DNA of 15,000 nt from assembly GCA_002005505.1 (NCBI GenBank), contig KV908529.1:127315-142314 (forward strand), read 5' to 3'. Numbering within the stretch: position 1 is the stretch's first letter; every line of letters begins with the position of its first letter. Source of the stretch: Botryococcus braunii. Its lineage: Eukaryota > Chlorophyta > Trebouxiophyceae. The position numbers and the translations under genes were made by a program. The notes under the pieces are model-generated. The model saw nothing but the letters and a program-made list of their open reading frames with translations. It was not told the origin of the DNA and made no database searches. Below, one piece after another: positions 8,461-15,000 of the stretch.

Positions 8461-8680
8461 TGCCTTTCCCTCAGAGGAGAAATAATGGCAAGTCTCCAGA
8501 TGAAGACAATACCAGTTAGGAAGGAGGGGCAGAACTCTGAGTTCTGCCAGGCAATACATGCACTTGATCAATTTCCCGATTAGACCTGCTAACGTGATCC
8601 ACGATGAGCTCTTCATAATGCCACCCAATGCTTTCGCGTAATCAATCTCAGCAAGAGATTTTGGAAGAAGAACTGCGTGC
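8461..8680 (-). pseudogene. CACTA transposase continuation in shifted frame
   Basis: The frame shifted relative to the upstream exon is open from about 8680 to a TAA at 8460-8458. It encodes PKSLAEIDYAKALGGIMKSSSWITLAGLIGK, written here in parts: PKSLAEIDYAKALGG and IMKSSSWITLAGLIGK. The pattern K-S-(S/H)-x-W followed by a hydrophobic run is the family's next landmark (KSHDW in plant Tnp2). The final 25 or so residues look non-coding. The rest of the C-terminal domain is not present further left. Confidence 0.65.
8528..8548. repeat. Perfect 10-bp-arm palindrome
   Basis: GGCAGAACTC, a single T, then GAGTTCTGCC. It sits near the end of the shifted transposase frame, where family similarity stops. 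Confidence 0.85.
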
Positions 8681-8914
8681 AACTAAGGACTCAGCATACT
8701 TCTGCCGTAGCGCCAACGACTCTGGAAGAGCCATCCAGGGTGCTTCCTTACGGCGGCTCTTGGGTGCAGGTGCTCGCCCTTCATCATTGTTGCCATCATT
8801 GTCCTCCAATTCCACTACATCCAGAAAGCGCTTGTTCACAGTATGCTCATGTTTCTGAAAAAATGGTAGCGCGTCCTTCCGGCTACCAGCCACCATGTGA
8901 AAAACAACCTTGAC
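8648..8914 (-). pseudogene. CACTA transposase exon after DGMH, ending in frameshift
   Basis: Acceptor CTGCGCAG precedes 8914 and continues the frame with VKVVFHMVAGSRKDALPFF, the region that follows DGMH in the family. The intron before it (8915-9067) holds a 15-base poly-C run. The exon continues with an acidic, then basic stretch and PWMALPESLALRQKYAESLV, then meets a TGA at 8650-8648. Just before, near 8680, a neighbouring frame opens and carries the next family-like segment, which indicates a 1-2 base indel. Confidence 0.8.
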
Positions 8915-8997
8915 CTGCGCAGCATACTACCATGAGTGCCAGTCACAAGGACGCACGTTCAAAGTTTCCACTTTCTCCTTATATCTTGCACCCATCT

Positions 8998-9012
8998 CCC
9001 CCCCCCCCCCCC
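8998..9012. repeat. Poly-C run (15 C) inside a transposase intron
   Basis: Fifteen C on the plus strand, within the 153-bp intron 8915-9067 of the CACTA gene. Confidence 0.95.
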
Positions 9013-9067
9013 AGATGCCAGACAAATGCCTTGTCTCACGCTTAACGAAGCATTTTCCCAAGCCTAC

Positions 9068-9378
9068 CTCATTAGAGCACGTATGCATGCCATCCGGGGC
9101 CACAAACTTGCCTGACCAATATGGCAGCATCATGAATGGATGACTTAAAAAGACTCCTGTTGTTTTGCTGGGGTCATTATCGTATTTCTGTGGCCGCCTG
9201 TTGCTAACTGGTCGGCTGGCATAAAACTCGTCTCTTTTGTGCGCAGCATCCAGGGTTTCTTTGTAGCTCCACATGTGTGGTTGGCAACGGTCAGGGTCTG
9301 GCTCTTCACCAGTTTTCAGATTCAGATGACAGCATTTTCGTCTCAACGCATGCCCCTCGGGAGGAGAAGTCCACATTC
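9068..9378 (-). pseudogene. CACTA transposase exon with DGMH motif
   Basis: Acceptor CTTGCAG precedes 9378 and the donor GAG-GTAGGC follows 9068, keeping frame on both sides. It encodes MWTSPPEGHALRRK, then a basic, charged middle, and ends in FLSHPFMMLPYW followed by APDGMHTCSNE. The DGMH codons lie at 9094-9083. LPYxD...DGMHxxxN is the conserved core of Tnp2/Transposase_21, where an acidic residue and histidine are thought to be catalytic. Intact here. Confidence 0.87.
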
Positions 9379-9473
9379 CTGCAAGCATGGCGCGCATCAT
9401 CTCACTGGCTAAGAATGACCCACACTATTATGTTAGAGTAACAGATATGCAGTGGAATTACACCAAAAAATAC

Positions 9474-10027
9474 CTTCATAGCATGTCTTCTTGAGACCTT
9501 TAGGCCTGCGGCCAAGGACATCGCATTTGTAGCATGCCCCGTAGAGTGCTAGACTTTGAGTTCGCCGCAAAAGCTTTGGGAACCCGCGGTAATCACAACG
9601 AAGCATTAGAAGCTTGAGCTTACATTGAAACCCCCCACCTCCATCTTCAGATGCGTCTGATTCGATTGGGAACCCCACGTGGTGGGCATAATTTAACTCA
9701 TCGGCGACAACCTCACTGCCAAATACAGCTGTTGGCTCGCCTTTCCCTCGAAGGATGAAGGAAAACCACTGGCATTCCTTTGAACTCCTCATCAGTGGAT
9801 CCAAGTTCAGGCAGCTGACTTTAAAAGGCAACAAGCACATTCCCCGGTTCTGCTTGTCCTTGAAAGGTTGAAAACCGTCTACTGCTGCAACAAGCCCAAG
9901 GACTCTGACGTCTGAGTCATCTGAGGAACACATTTTATCCCTCTAGATTCCACCATCCAGAATATCACTCACTACTCGATCATGGTCATCTGGTGATAAG
10001 CGAGCGGCGTTGACAGTCGTCAGTGCC
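9474..10027 (-). pseudogene. CACTA transposase exon (VDGFQPF ... ACYKC), with in-frame TAG
   Basis: Acceptor GTGCAG precedes 10027 and donor GAAG-GTATTT follows 9474; both phases fit the neighbours. The exon encodes LSPDDHDRVVSDIL, then after a TAG (9945-9943) continues in the same frame with DSDVRVLGLVAAVDGFQPF (VDGFQPF codons at 9882-9862), a middle part with ECQWFSFILRGKGEP, and the pair LMLRCDYRGFPK and YGACYKCDVLG. These match the Tnp2 landmarks DVR.GL..DG.NPF and ADYP....G..AC..C. The single TAG is the only stop in 554 bases, so the copy was recently functional or related to a functional one. Confidence 0.87.
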
Positions 10028-10163
10028 CTGCACTTCACACAGCAAACATCGGATTTTGTCCTTTGCAGGCCCTATAGCCCCTTCATAATCCATCCAAAAA
10101 CATTGCCCTTATCTATCAAAATTCTGGTGATGTTGTTAGGATGTTGACAGCTTACAAACATAC

Positions 10164-10510
10164 CTTGTGAGGTGAGCATCGCTGTAGAGGCTCCCTGCAT
10201 ATGACTGCAGCGAGTGATAAGCTACTTGCAACCGAGGGTTTTTATCGTCCTTGTGCTCACATCTGTACCATCTGGAGGTCTTGCAGTTTGGACAATGTGT
10301 GCAGTCCTTGTGCTCACATCTGTACCATAACCCACAAGGAGTGCCGTCCCCTGGGCCGGGGCAGACATCATACACATAGTATGCATGCCCATGGCGACTC
10401 TCGATGGTCTTCAGGAGGCCACGATAATTGGTTGGAATTTTATCGCTGGCTTCAATGTGGTTAGCTTCACAGAAGGCAGCAAAACTCTGCAGATTCTGGT
10501 TAACAGCCTC
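10164..10510 (-). pseudogene. CACTA transposase exon with cysteine motif (CPNCKTSRW)
   Basis: Acceptor TTACAG precedes GAGGCTG at 10510 and the donor AAG-GTATGTTT ends the exon at 10164. It encodes IPTNYRGLLKTIES, then YYVYDVCPG, and a Cys-rich region ending CPNCKTSRW. This is the known Tnp2 pattern of an aspartate-cysteine box, then CPxCGxSRW, then a PRL(Q)..L segment. Here the later PRLQVAYHSL is present. Unusually, the segment WYRCEHKD occurs twice, on both sides of CPNCKTSR, because of a 25-bp exact DNA duplication. Confidence 0.85.
10304..10328 (+). repeat. 25-bp exact duplication (second copy; first at 10247-10271)
   Basis: The 25 bases at 10247-10271 (GTCCTTGTG...CTGTACCAT) are repeated exactly at 10304-10328, 57 bp apart. 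Since 57 is divisible by three, both copies encode WYRCEHKD in the transposase frame. Confidence 0.9.
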
Positions 10511-10643
10511 CTGTAACCACCAATGCAAGTATATAGAAAGCTAGAAATGGCCAAGTTTGTACGTGACAGAGCAGACAAAGACAAGCAGAGGTGGAATTGC
10601 GCCTCCCAGTTTGGAGGGGCACATTCCCATTAATGCCCCGCAC

Positions 10644-10810
10644 CTGCGTCATGTTGGTTGATGTAGCAGTGGACACCAGTCTGCAAAGGTATAGCCACTC
10701 AGACTCACTGAGCTGCTCATTACTTCCAGGGGATTCATCGCCATCTCCATCATGTGTCTCATCTGCACATTCATTCTTGTTAACATTAGGCAAAAAGCAT
10801 GCTCCATGGA
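10644..10810 (-). pseudogene. CACTA transposase exon (acidic region)
   Basis: It starts after a pyrimidine-rich acceptor (CTCTTAG at 10817-10811) and ends at ACGCAG-GTGCGG. The two borders keep the frame of both neighbours: phase 1 in, phase 0 out. The exon encodes an acidic stretch (DETHDGDGDESPG) and then SEWLYLCRLVS. The intron to the next exon is 133 bp. Confidence 0.65.
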
Positions 10811-10912
10811 CTAAGAGATTCTCCAAGTGAACCTGAAGGCATACGAATTGTACTAAATGTGCTGCGGGAAACCCGTGATGGCATTCTAACTTATACACGT
10901 ACCTAGCAGTGT

Positions 10913-11091
10913 CAAAACGCTGCGCATACACAATTTGGACCCATCAAACCCGGGAAGGCGTTCATGCAATTCCGCTTCTGTAAAAGTCCCAGACCGATAA
11001 TTAGGATGTGCCCAAAAGCCAACTTTTTCCCAATTATGTATTATCGGTCTTGGTGGCCTTGCTACATTAGCTGTGCTCGTTCTCTCATGAT
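10913..11091 (-). pseudogene. CACTA transposase exon (N-terminal region)
   Basis: The open frame begins after an acceptor (TTGCAG at 11097-11092) and ends at the donor CTAG-GTACGTG. It encodes a typical soluble stretch including NWEKVGFWAHPNYRSGTF and a Leu-rich end. A 102-bp intron follows, and the next exon (10810) continues the same frame with one base carried over. The residues themselves are not diagnostic; the assignment comes from frame continuity with the next exons. The upstream junction is less certain. Confidence 0.65.
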
Positions 11092-11668
11092 CTGCAATCG
11101 TTTCTTCAATTACATGTAAAACACCATTTGAGACAGCGGTGCATTGTCATGACAAAACGCACCACAAAAAGCTTGAGTGGAATTGCAGCATTGGACCACT
11201 CATGTGGAAGATAATGGCATCTCTCCCAATGCAAGGGATAGCACCACATAGTAGCATGCAGTAATCCACTTGCTATTAAGCCAAGAAACCTCCAATTCAA
11301 AGTTCCTAAGCATTACATGCCAGCCCTCCATCTCGAGTTTTTGCAGGCGATGATTGACAACTTTTCTCCCTCAAAACATGGGAGTTGCCTTCCCTCTGAT
11401 AATCTGTTACCCGCCAATACTTAAGCAAGCTAAGTCATCCAGCAAACAGCCCAGGGTAACATCTGATGCTACATGCCATGTTCAGCTCCCAATGGTTTGC
11501 CATCAATCTTTCTCTCATTAACATGCGGGCCACTCATACGTACCACACATGTATACAAACTTCTCATGTAACTATGTCTATACAAGGTACAAAAGCCAAA
11601 TAAGAGCAAGAACAACCTCTCATTGTGAGTGTCGCAGTAGAGAAGGGGTAGTGTACACAAGTACCTTG

Positions 11669-11704
11669 CCCCCCCCCCCCCCCCCACACACCCACACACA
11701 CACG
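11669..11704. repeat. Poly-C run (17 C) followed by (CA)n
   Basis: Seventeen C at 11669-11685, then alternating CA with one interruption to about 11704. Confidence 0.95.
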
Positions 11705-11950
11705 CATCCCGCTCATTTTCAATCATCGTGCGTAATTGACTTGTACGAAGGCGGGCGTACCTCCTACCCCCCCTCCTCTCTGGTCAGTTTGAACTGGGGA
11801 AGGAATATCTGCTCTCAAGTAAGGGGAATGACCACTGCTGCAACCGCGACCTGCACCATTGCAGTTCCAAAGCCATGTAAGGAGCGTTAGGTTGGACACT
11901 ATGGTATGAGGCCTCATTCTTCAAGAGCAGCGTAGGGGGCTGCTTGAAAA

Positions 11951-12000
11951 AGCTAACTCGGCCATCCTAATAATGTAAATTGGGGATGGCTGAGTTAGCT
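11951..12000. repeat. 17-bp inverted repeat with 16-bp loop
   Basis: AGCTAACTCGGCCATCC (11951-11967) pairs with 11984-12000, with a single mismatch (G against A). The loop is AT-rich. It could form a stable hairpin or cruciform, or be the remains of a very small MITE-like element. Confidence 0.85.
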
Positions 12001-12104
12001 ACAATGGACATGCACATGCACATGTGTGCAATCACTCCCAAGTCGGCCCCACCGGGAGGCTGAGGTTATCCCCCCACCCCACCCACATGCACAACTTATA
12101 CGCC

Positions 12105-12143
12105 ACCCCCCCCCTCTCTCTCTCTCTTTCTCTCGTGTGTGTG

Positions 12144-12197
<54 letters not shown>

Positions 12198-12241
12198 TGT
12201 GTGTGTGTGGGTGTCTGTGTGTGTGTGAAGGGGGGGGGGTG
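12105..12241. repeat. Composite microsatellite: poly-C, (CT)n, (GT)n, poly-G
   Basis: The plus strand reads a C run, then (CT)n to about 12131, (GT)n with a few interruptions from about 12137 to 12228, and a G run at about 12231-12238. Several open frames across it are artefacts of the repeat. It would lie in an intron of the minus-strand transposase gene. Confidence 0.95.
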
Positions 12242-12706
12242 GTCCTGACTTGGTACAGGTCTTGTCTTCTGATGTGGAGAAATACACGGTTGGCCACATT
12301 CCACATTTTCCACTGGAGAGCCGGGAATCCGACAGATCTCTTCGGCACATTCATTAGCTTGGGTCCAGGAGCGTTCACAAATGCGGTAAACCTCTTGAGA
12401 TTCTAAGTATGCGCGCCCCAGCTGAAACATTCCAGGCAAACCAAATTTGGTGAGCCTTCTATTAAACCACGCGTCATCATAGGGACTATTCTTCCGCCTA
12501 CGGAGGTTGCTTGTATTTCTTTTTGTCCACTGTAGTGGGTGAGAAACCCGAGCAGTGAAGCGTTTTAACAGAGCTGTGGAGCTTTCTGAAGGACTTTGTT
12601 CGGGATGACATTTTTCGCAAATGCATATAACCCTGTCTTGCCTCTCCAAGCTGTTTATAGATGTCTTAAACCTGTCTAGGGTTAACATTTGTGGATCGGC
12701 CCTCAT
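12240..12706 (-). pseudogene. Candidate N-terminal exon of CACTA transposase gene
   Basis: The minus-strand frame from ATG 12706 is open through about 155 non-repetitive residues before it enters the (GT)n repeat, which is surely not coding. Near the N-terminus it has the cysteine cluster CICEKC (residues 28-33), followed by a basic stretch with NLRRRKNSPYDDAWFNRRL. A short CxC..C motif near the start also occurs in the N-terminal part of Tnp2 proteins, and strand and order fit, so I assign it to the same gene by inference. The 3' splice border lies somewhere between about 12330 and 12240 and cannot be fixed. It could be a separate small gene. Confidence 0.45.
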
Positions 12707-12799
12707 CCCACTGGAACGCCTTACAAATACAAAAACCCTACATTTTATGATGACCTATGCCATTTTTAATTGCTTTGCGACACATCATTGATGGTTTTG

Positions 12800-12883
12800 A
12801 TTCCTGCAACGCAGGAATTTCGCCCTTTCTAGAGCATGACCTCATGCTCCTGGATCAGGGTGATCCTTGATCAAGATCACCCC
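12800..12883. repeat. Cluster of three hairpins
   Basis: Hairpin 1: ATTCCTGC-AAC-GCAGGAAT (12800-12818). Hairpin 2: GAGCATGA-CC-TCATGCTC (12832-12849). Hairpin 3: GGGTGATC ... GATCACCC (12858-12882), whose loop holds the palindrome CTTGATCAAG. A competing hairpin GGATCA-GGG-TGATCC (12852-12866) overlaps the third. All stems are perfect. Confidence 0.8.
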
Positions 12884-12970
12884 AGCCTCTAGGTAAGTTT
12901 TCGTCAACACAAGAAGTACTAAACTAACGATAATACAAAGCGTAATAACCTTTGTAGACATTGCGACGTG

Positions 12971-12980
12971 CTATATATAG
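12971..12980 (-). promoter_or_regulatory. Candidate TATA element upstream of transposase N-terminal exon
   Basis: CTATATATAG is palindromic and lies about 265 bp upstream of the ATG at 12706 on the minus strand. The position would suit a promoter for that gene, but there is no other support. Confidence 0.2.
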
Positions 12981-13393
12981 CTGGTACAGCTGGTGCGGGG
13001 CCGAGCCTTCCCGCGTGCCACACATTGCTCTTTTACCAGGTTGACCCGTCTTGATATGTTATTGCAGTTATTCCTGGGATTGTATCAATTAGATTTCCTC
13101 ATGTTTGCTTGGACTTTCGTCCTCATAAAAACAATTGCAAGGGCACACTGGAATGTCCCTCAGCCTCACACAGCCTTGGGTTGAGTATCGCGGCTTGGGG
13201 GCAGCTCTTTCTTTCCCCATGTAAATGGGAAAACAAATTTGTTTTCACTGACAGAGCTGACAGAGCCTTGAGAACACAACTTTTAAGGACAGGGGGAAGT
13301 CCAGGTTGTGTTTGCACGAAAGGGGGCGTACTCCTTACCATACAATGTATATACATATATGCTGCTGTGCTGCATGCAGGCGGCGGTATGGGC

Positions 13394-13664
13394 ACTGGTA
13401 TGTACAAAGCATCTTGAACGTACAATGGATGCTAGCTAGTGTACCATAGTGTACTGCGTTAGGGGTTGGTATGTGAACTGGTTTGTACCAAGCATCTTGG
13501 ACGTACAATGGGTGCTAACTAGCGTACCATAGTGTACTGCGTTAGGGTTCGGTATGTGACTTGGTGTGTACCAAGCATCTTGAACGTACAATGGATGCTA
13601 GCTAGTGTACCATGGTGTATTGCGTTAGGGGTCGGTAGGTGAGCTGGTGTGTACGAAGCATCTT
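13394..13664 (+). repeat. 83-bp tandem repeat, three full copies and a partial fourth
   Basis: Units start at 13394, 13477, 13560 and 13643, exactly 83 bp apart with no length change. Each carries (A/G)CGTACAATGG(A/G)TGCTA and GTACCATAGTGTACTGCGTTAGGG with a few substitutions. The fourth copy stops after 22 bases, where the next array begins. Confidence 0.93.
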
Positions 13665-13671
13665 TCCTTTA

Positions 13672-13828
13672 CTACCATACATGTTATCCTTGGCTACCAT
13701 ACATGTTATCCTTTACATGTTATACATGTTATCATACATGTTATCCTTTACTACCATACATGTTATCCTTGGCTTATCATTATCATACATGTTATCCTTT
13801 ACTACCATACATGCTATCCTTGGCATTT
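13672..13828 (+). repeat. Array of ACATGTTAT-containing short repeats
   Basis: ACATGTTAT occurs seven times (about 13679 to 13787) and once as ACATGCTAT (about 13809), usually inside TACCATACATGTTATCCTT(G/T). Spacing is irregular, from 9 to about 30 bp. All three plus-strand frames are open, as expected for a stop-poor repeat rather than a gene. Confidence 0.88.
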
Positions 13829-13843
13829 GCTATGCTCGCATAG

Positions 13844-14053
13844 TATCCTTTTCTAAAGGATAATCCTTCAATCATTGATGTATTAGCCCATCATGCACGG
13901 GCCGATGCCTGTTCGTGGTATGCGCTGTGTCAGGCTGCTTCTGGAGCGTTGGATAAGTCCACGAAGGCTGTTCAAGAACTTTTATCTTCATTCTGTCAAG
14001 GTTTTAGTCTCTGTAGCGGACGTGTTCTATCACGTGAACATCAATTGAACTAG
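13844..14053 (+). CDS. Unrecognised coding-like frame, probable terminal exon
   Basis: A plus-strand frame of 69 codons runs from after TAG at 13841-13843 to TAG at 14051-14053. It lacks a start ATG but has acceptor-like AG ends at 13843 (CTCGCATAG) and 13858 (TTTTCTAAAG), so it may be a 3' exon. The product is protein-like with amphipathic helices (SIIDVLAHHARADACSWYAL, ALDKSTKAVQELLSSF). I recognise no family. The frame continues beyond the TAG into 14054-14242 (SETFLRDLPFNRPALF), ending in the minisatellite, so it may be a broken mobile-element gene such as a DIRS-type Gag. That last idea is a guess based on the helical segment and the LPFxxPxLF ending. Confidence 0.4.
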   Translation, partial: YPFLKDNPSIIDVLAHHARADACSWYALCQAASGALDKSTKAVQELLSSFCQGFSLCSGRVLSREHQLN

Positions 14054-14119
14054 CAATCCATGCCGCCAGTCAGTTTTACTGCTTCCTCAGAGACCTTCCT
14101 CAGGGACCTTCCATTCAAC

Positions 14120-14750
14120 CGGCCGGCTCTGTTCTTGACATTCCAAGTCAAGTATCAAGAACCTGTTGCTGGCACTCCCGGTCCCGTGGGGCTGGAAGTC
14201 AGGTATCAAGAGCCTGTTAGAAAAAGTATAGAGTGTGCCTGACCCGGCACACGCGGTGACATTATTTAAAAACCCTGTTGCTGGCACGCGCGGTCCTACG
14301 GTTCGGAAATCAGGTATAATGACCCTGACGTTGGCACGCGCGGTCCTGCGGGGCCGGAAGTCAGGTATCAAGAACCTGTCAAAAAACTAGCAAAGTGTGC
14401 ATGCGCATGCGGCACATGTGGACATATTATGCGAAACCCCTGTTTCTGGCACTCCCGGTCCCGTGGGGCGGGAAATCAGGTATCAAGAACATGTTTCTGG
14501 CAGTTCCGGTCCCGTGGGGCCTGAAGTCAGGTATCAAGAAGCTTTTACTAGCACTTCCAGTCCCGCGGGGCCAGATGTTAGGTATCAAGAACCTGTAAGA
14601 AAAAGTATTAAGTGTGCTTGAGCCGGCACACACAGAGATATTATGGTATAAACATGTTGCTCGCACTCCCGGTCCCGCGAAGCCGGAAGTCAGGTACCCA
14701 GATCTTGTTCCTGGCACTCCCGGTCCAGTGGGGTCGGCATGCCTTCGAAA
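14120..14750 (+). repeat. 51-bp minisatellite with regular ~62-bp spacers (higher-order pattern)
   Basis: Monomers of the form GGCACTCCCGGTCCCGTGGGG(C)...GTCAGGTATCAAGAACCTGTT start at 14171, 14283, 14333, 14448, 14499, 14550, 14662 and 14713, with a diverged one near 14120. Distances are 112, 50, 115, 51, 51, 112 and 51. The long steps hold an extra 61-64 bp spacer (AGAAAAAGTAT..AGTGTGC..., CCGGCACAC...). A 51-bp unit is 17 codons: the plus strand reads GTPGPVGxEVRYQEPV and the minus strand FLIPDFxPHGTGSA, but the spacers contain stops. Confidence 0.9.
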
Positions 14751-14825
14751 CCTTCTGGGCATGTTGGCTTCTTTGTATCTCAATCCGGGGGCCTGGCAAC
14801 ACGTGTACTCCCGCGGGCGGACTAT

Positions 14826-14870
14826 GCAACTTCAGGACTTCAGGGCTCATCAGGGACTTCAGGGCGCAGA
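14826..14870 (+). repeat. Short repeats of (A)CTTCAGGG
   Basis: ACTTCAGG occurs in three close copies interleaved with CTCATCAGGG. It lies between the minisatellite and the terminal 12-bp repeat. Confidence 0.6.
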
Positions 14871-14946
14871 CACTCGCACCCGCACAGACCGGCGCACAAG
14901 GCACTGGGATTCTCAGTGCGGCTGGGGCAGGGGAATTCCCGGAACA

Positions 14947-15000
14947 TTTCTTGGGGCAGTTTCTGGGCCAATTCCTGGGGTAGTTTCCGGGGCAGTTCCC
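14947..15000 (+). repeat. 12-bp tandem repeat, runs off right edge
   Basis: Units close to CTGGGGCAGTTT recur every 12 bp from about 14950 (CTTGGGGCAGTT, CTGGGCCAATTC, CTGGGGTAGTTT, CCGGGGCAGTTC). The window ends within the array. Confidence 0.75.

Larger units (their letters stand above)
11092..12128. other. Large intron or non-coding stretch with simple repeats
   Basis: No exon can be supported with confidence. A minus-strand open stretch at about 11330-11200 and a short frame at 11547-11480 are possible but unconnected. The stretch contains a poly-C plus CA repeat (11669-11704), a long inverted repeat (11951-12000), and the start of the 12.1-kb microsatellite. Confidence 0.4.
8461..12706 (-). 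mobile_element. Decayed CACTA/EnSpm DNA transposon (Tnp2-type transposase)
   Basis: Minus-strand exons show the order of conserved landmarks known from Tnp2/Transposase_21: a Cys motif leading to CPNCKTSRW, then DVRVLGL..VDGFQPF, then LRCDYRGFP and YGACYKC, then LPYW...APDGMH. Six exons joined at GT..AG sites keep one frame throughout. The C-terminal part is absent before the tandem repeat and retrotransposon on the left. One in-frame TAG and one frameshift show decay. No terminal inverted repeats starting CACTA could be matched, so the outer borders are unknown and the given limits only cover the coding remains. Confidence 0.85.
12707..13393. other. No gene recognised
   Basis: Besides the hairpin cluster and TATA-like string, this holds an 18-bp perfect palindrome GAAAACAAATTTGTTTTC at 13229-13246 and a short duplication CTGACAGAG at about 13248-13266. 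Open frames are short and show no family. Confidence 0.4.

Noticed and set aside
12024..12406. Open frames on both strands across the (GT)n repeat
   Set aside because: They exist because GT and CT repeats contain no stop codons. Only the part to the right of about 12240 on the minus strand looks protein-like.
8088..13664. Complete CACTA element with matched terminal inverted repeats
   Set aside because: CACTA-like strings exist (for example in the 83-bp units), but I could not pair them with a matching end on the left, so the borders are not called.
13639..13863. Three overlapping plus-strand frames with MLSF/HVIL repeats
   Set aside because: All three frames of the ACATGTTAT array are open, a sign of repeat structure rather than a gene.
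13394..14750. CRISPR array
   Set aside because: Repeats are direct tandem units without unique, equal-length spacers and the context is eukaryotic with no cas genes.

Overview
The window comes from a eukaryotic genome. It has protein-coding segments joined by short introns (about 95-155 bp) with GT..AG borders, two kinds of eukaryotic transposable element, poly-C and (GT)n microsatellites, and several minisatellites. There is no prokaryotic operon structure. I cannot fix the lineage from sequence alone: an invertebrate animal or an alga would both fit.

Left part (1-3433): a minus-strand reading frame of 516 codons runs from base 1550 off the left edge. It encodes an ankyrin-repeat-like protein whose later part is rich in Ser, Pro and Glu. 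It is easy to miss because the window cuts it off. A second minus-strand exon candidate (2863 to about 2575) starts with a good ATG context and a Lys-rich N-terminus and ends in an ankyrin-like motif. It may be the first exon of the same gene, but the exons between are not resolved.

Middle (3434-8087): a complete-looking, very young LTR retrotransposon on the minus strand. Its two 775-bp LTRs differ at only two positions. The internal region encodes Gag plus an aspartic protease and then an in-frame TAA followed by 203 more open codons. It has no reverse transcriptase, RNase H or integrase, so the element must depend on another element for mobility.

Right of this (8088-12706): a 21-bp tandem repeat, a tRNA-like B-box segment, and an intron-containing transposase of the CACTA/EnSpm (Tnp2, Transposase_21) type on the minus strand. 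Six exons from 11091 to about 8680 join in one consistent frame across five introns. The copy carries one in-frame TAG and one frameshift, and its C-terminus is missing, so it is decayed. A likely N-terminal exon lies at 12706 to about 12240, beyond a region of microsatellites.

Far right (12707-15000): mostly repeats. There is a cluster of hairpins, an exact 83-bp-period tandem repeat, an ACATGTTATCC array, a 51-bp minisatellite with regularly inserted ~62-bp spacers, and a 12-bp repeat running off the edge. Between the arrays a plus-strand frame (13844-14053) looks coding, and the same frame continues past its stop into the minisatellite.

I see no obviously new defence or metabolic system. 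The most unusual items are the Gag-protease-only element with its stop-separated extension, the reconstructable decayed CACTA gene, and the unexplained plus-strand reading frame attached to the minisatellite.
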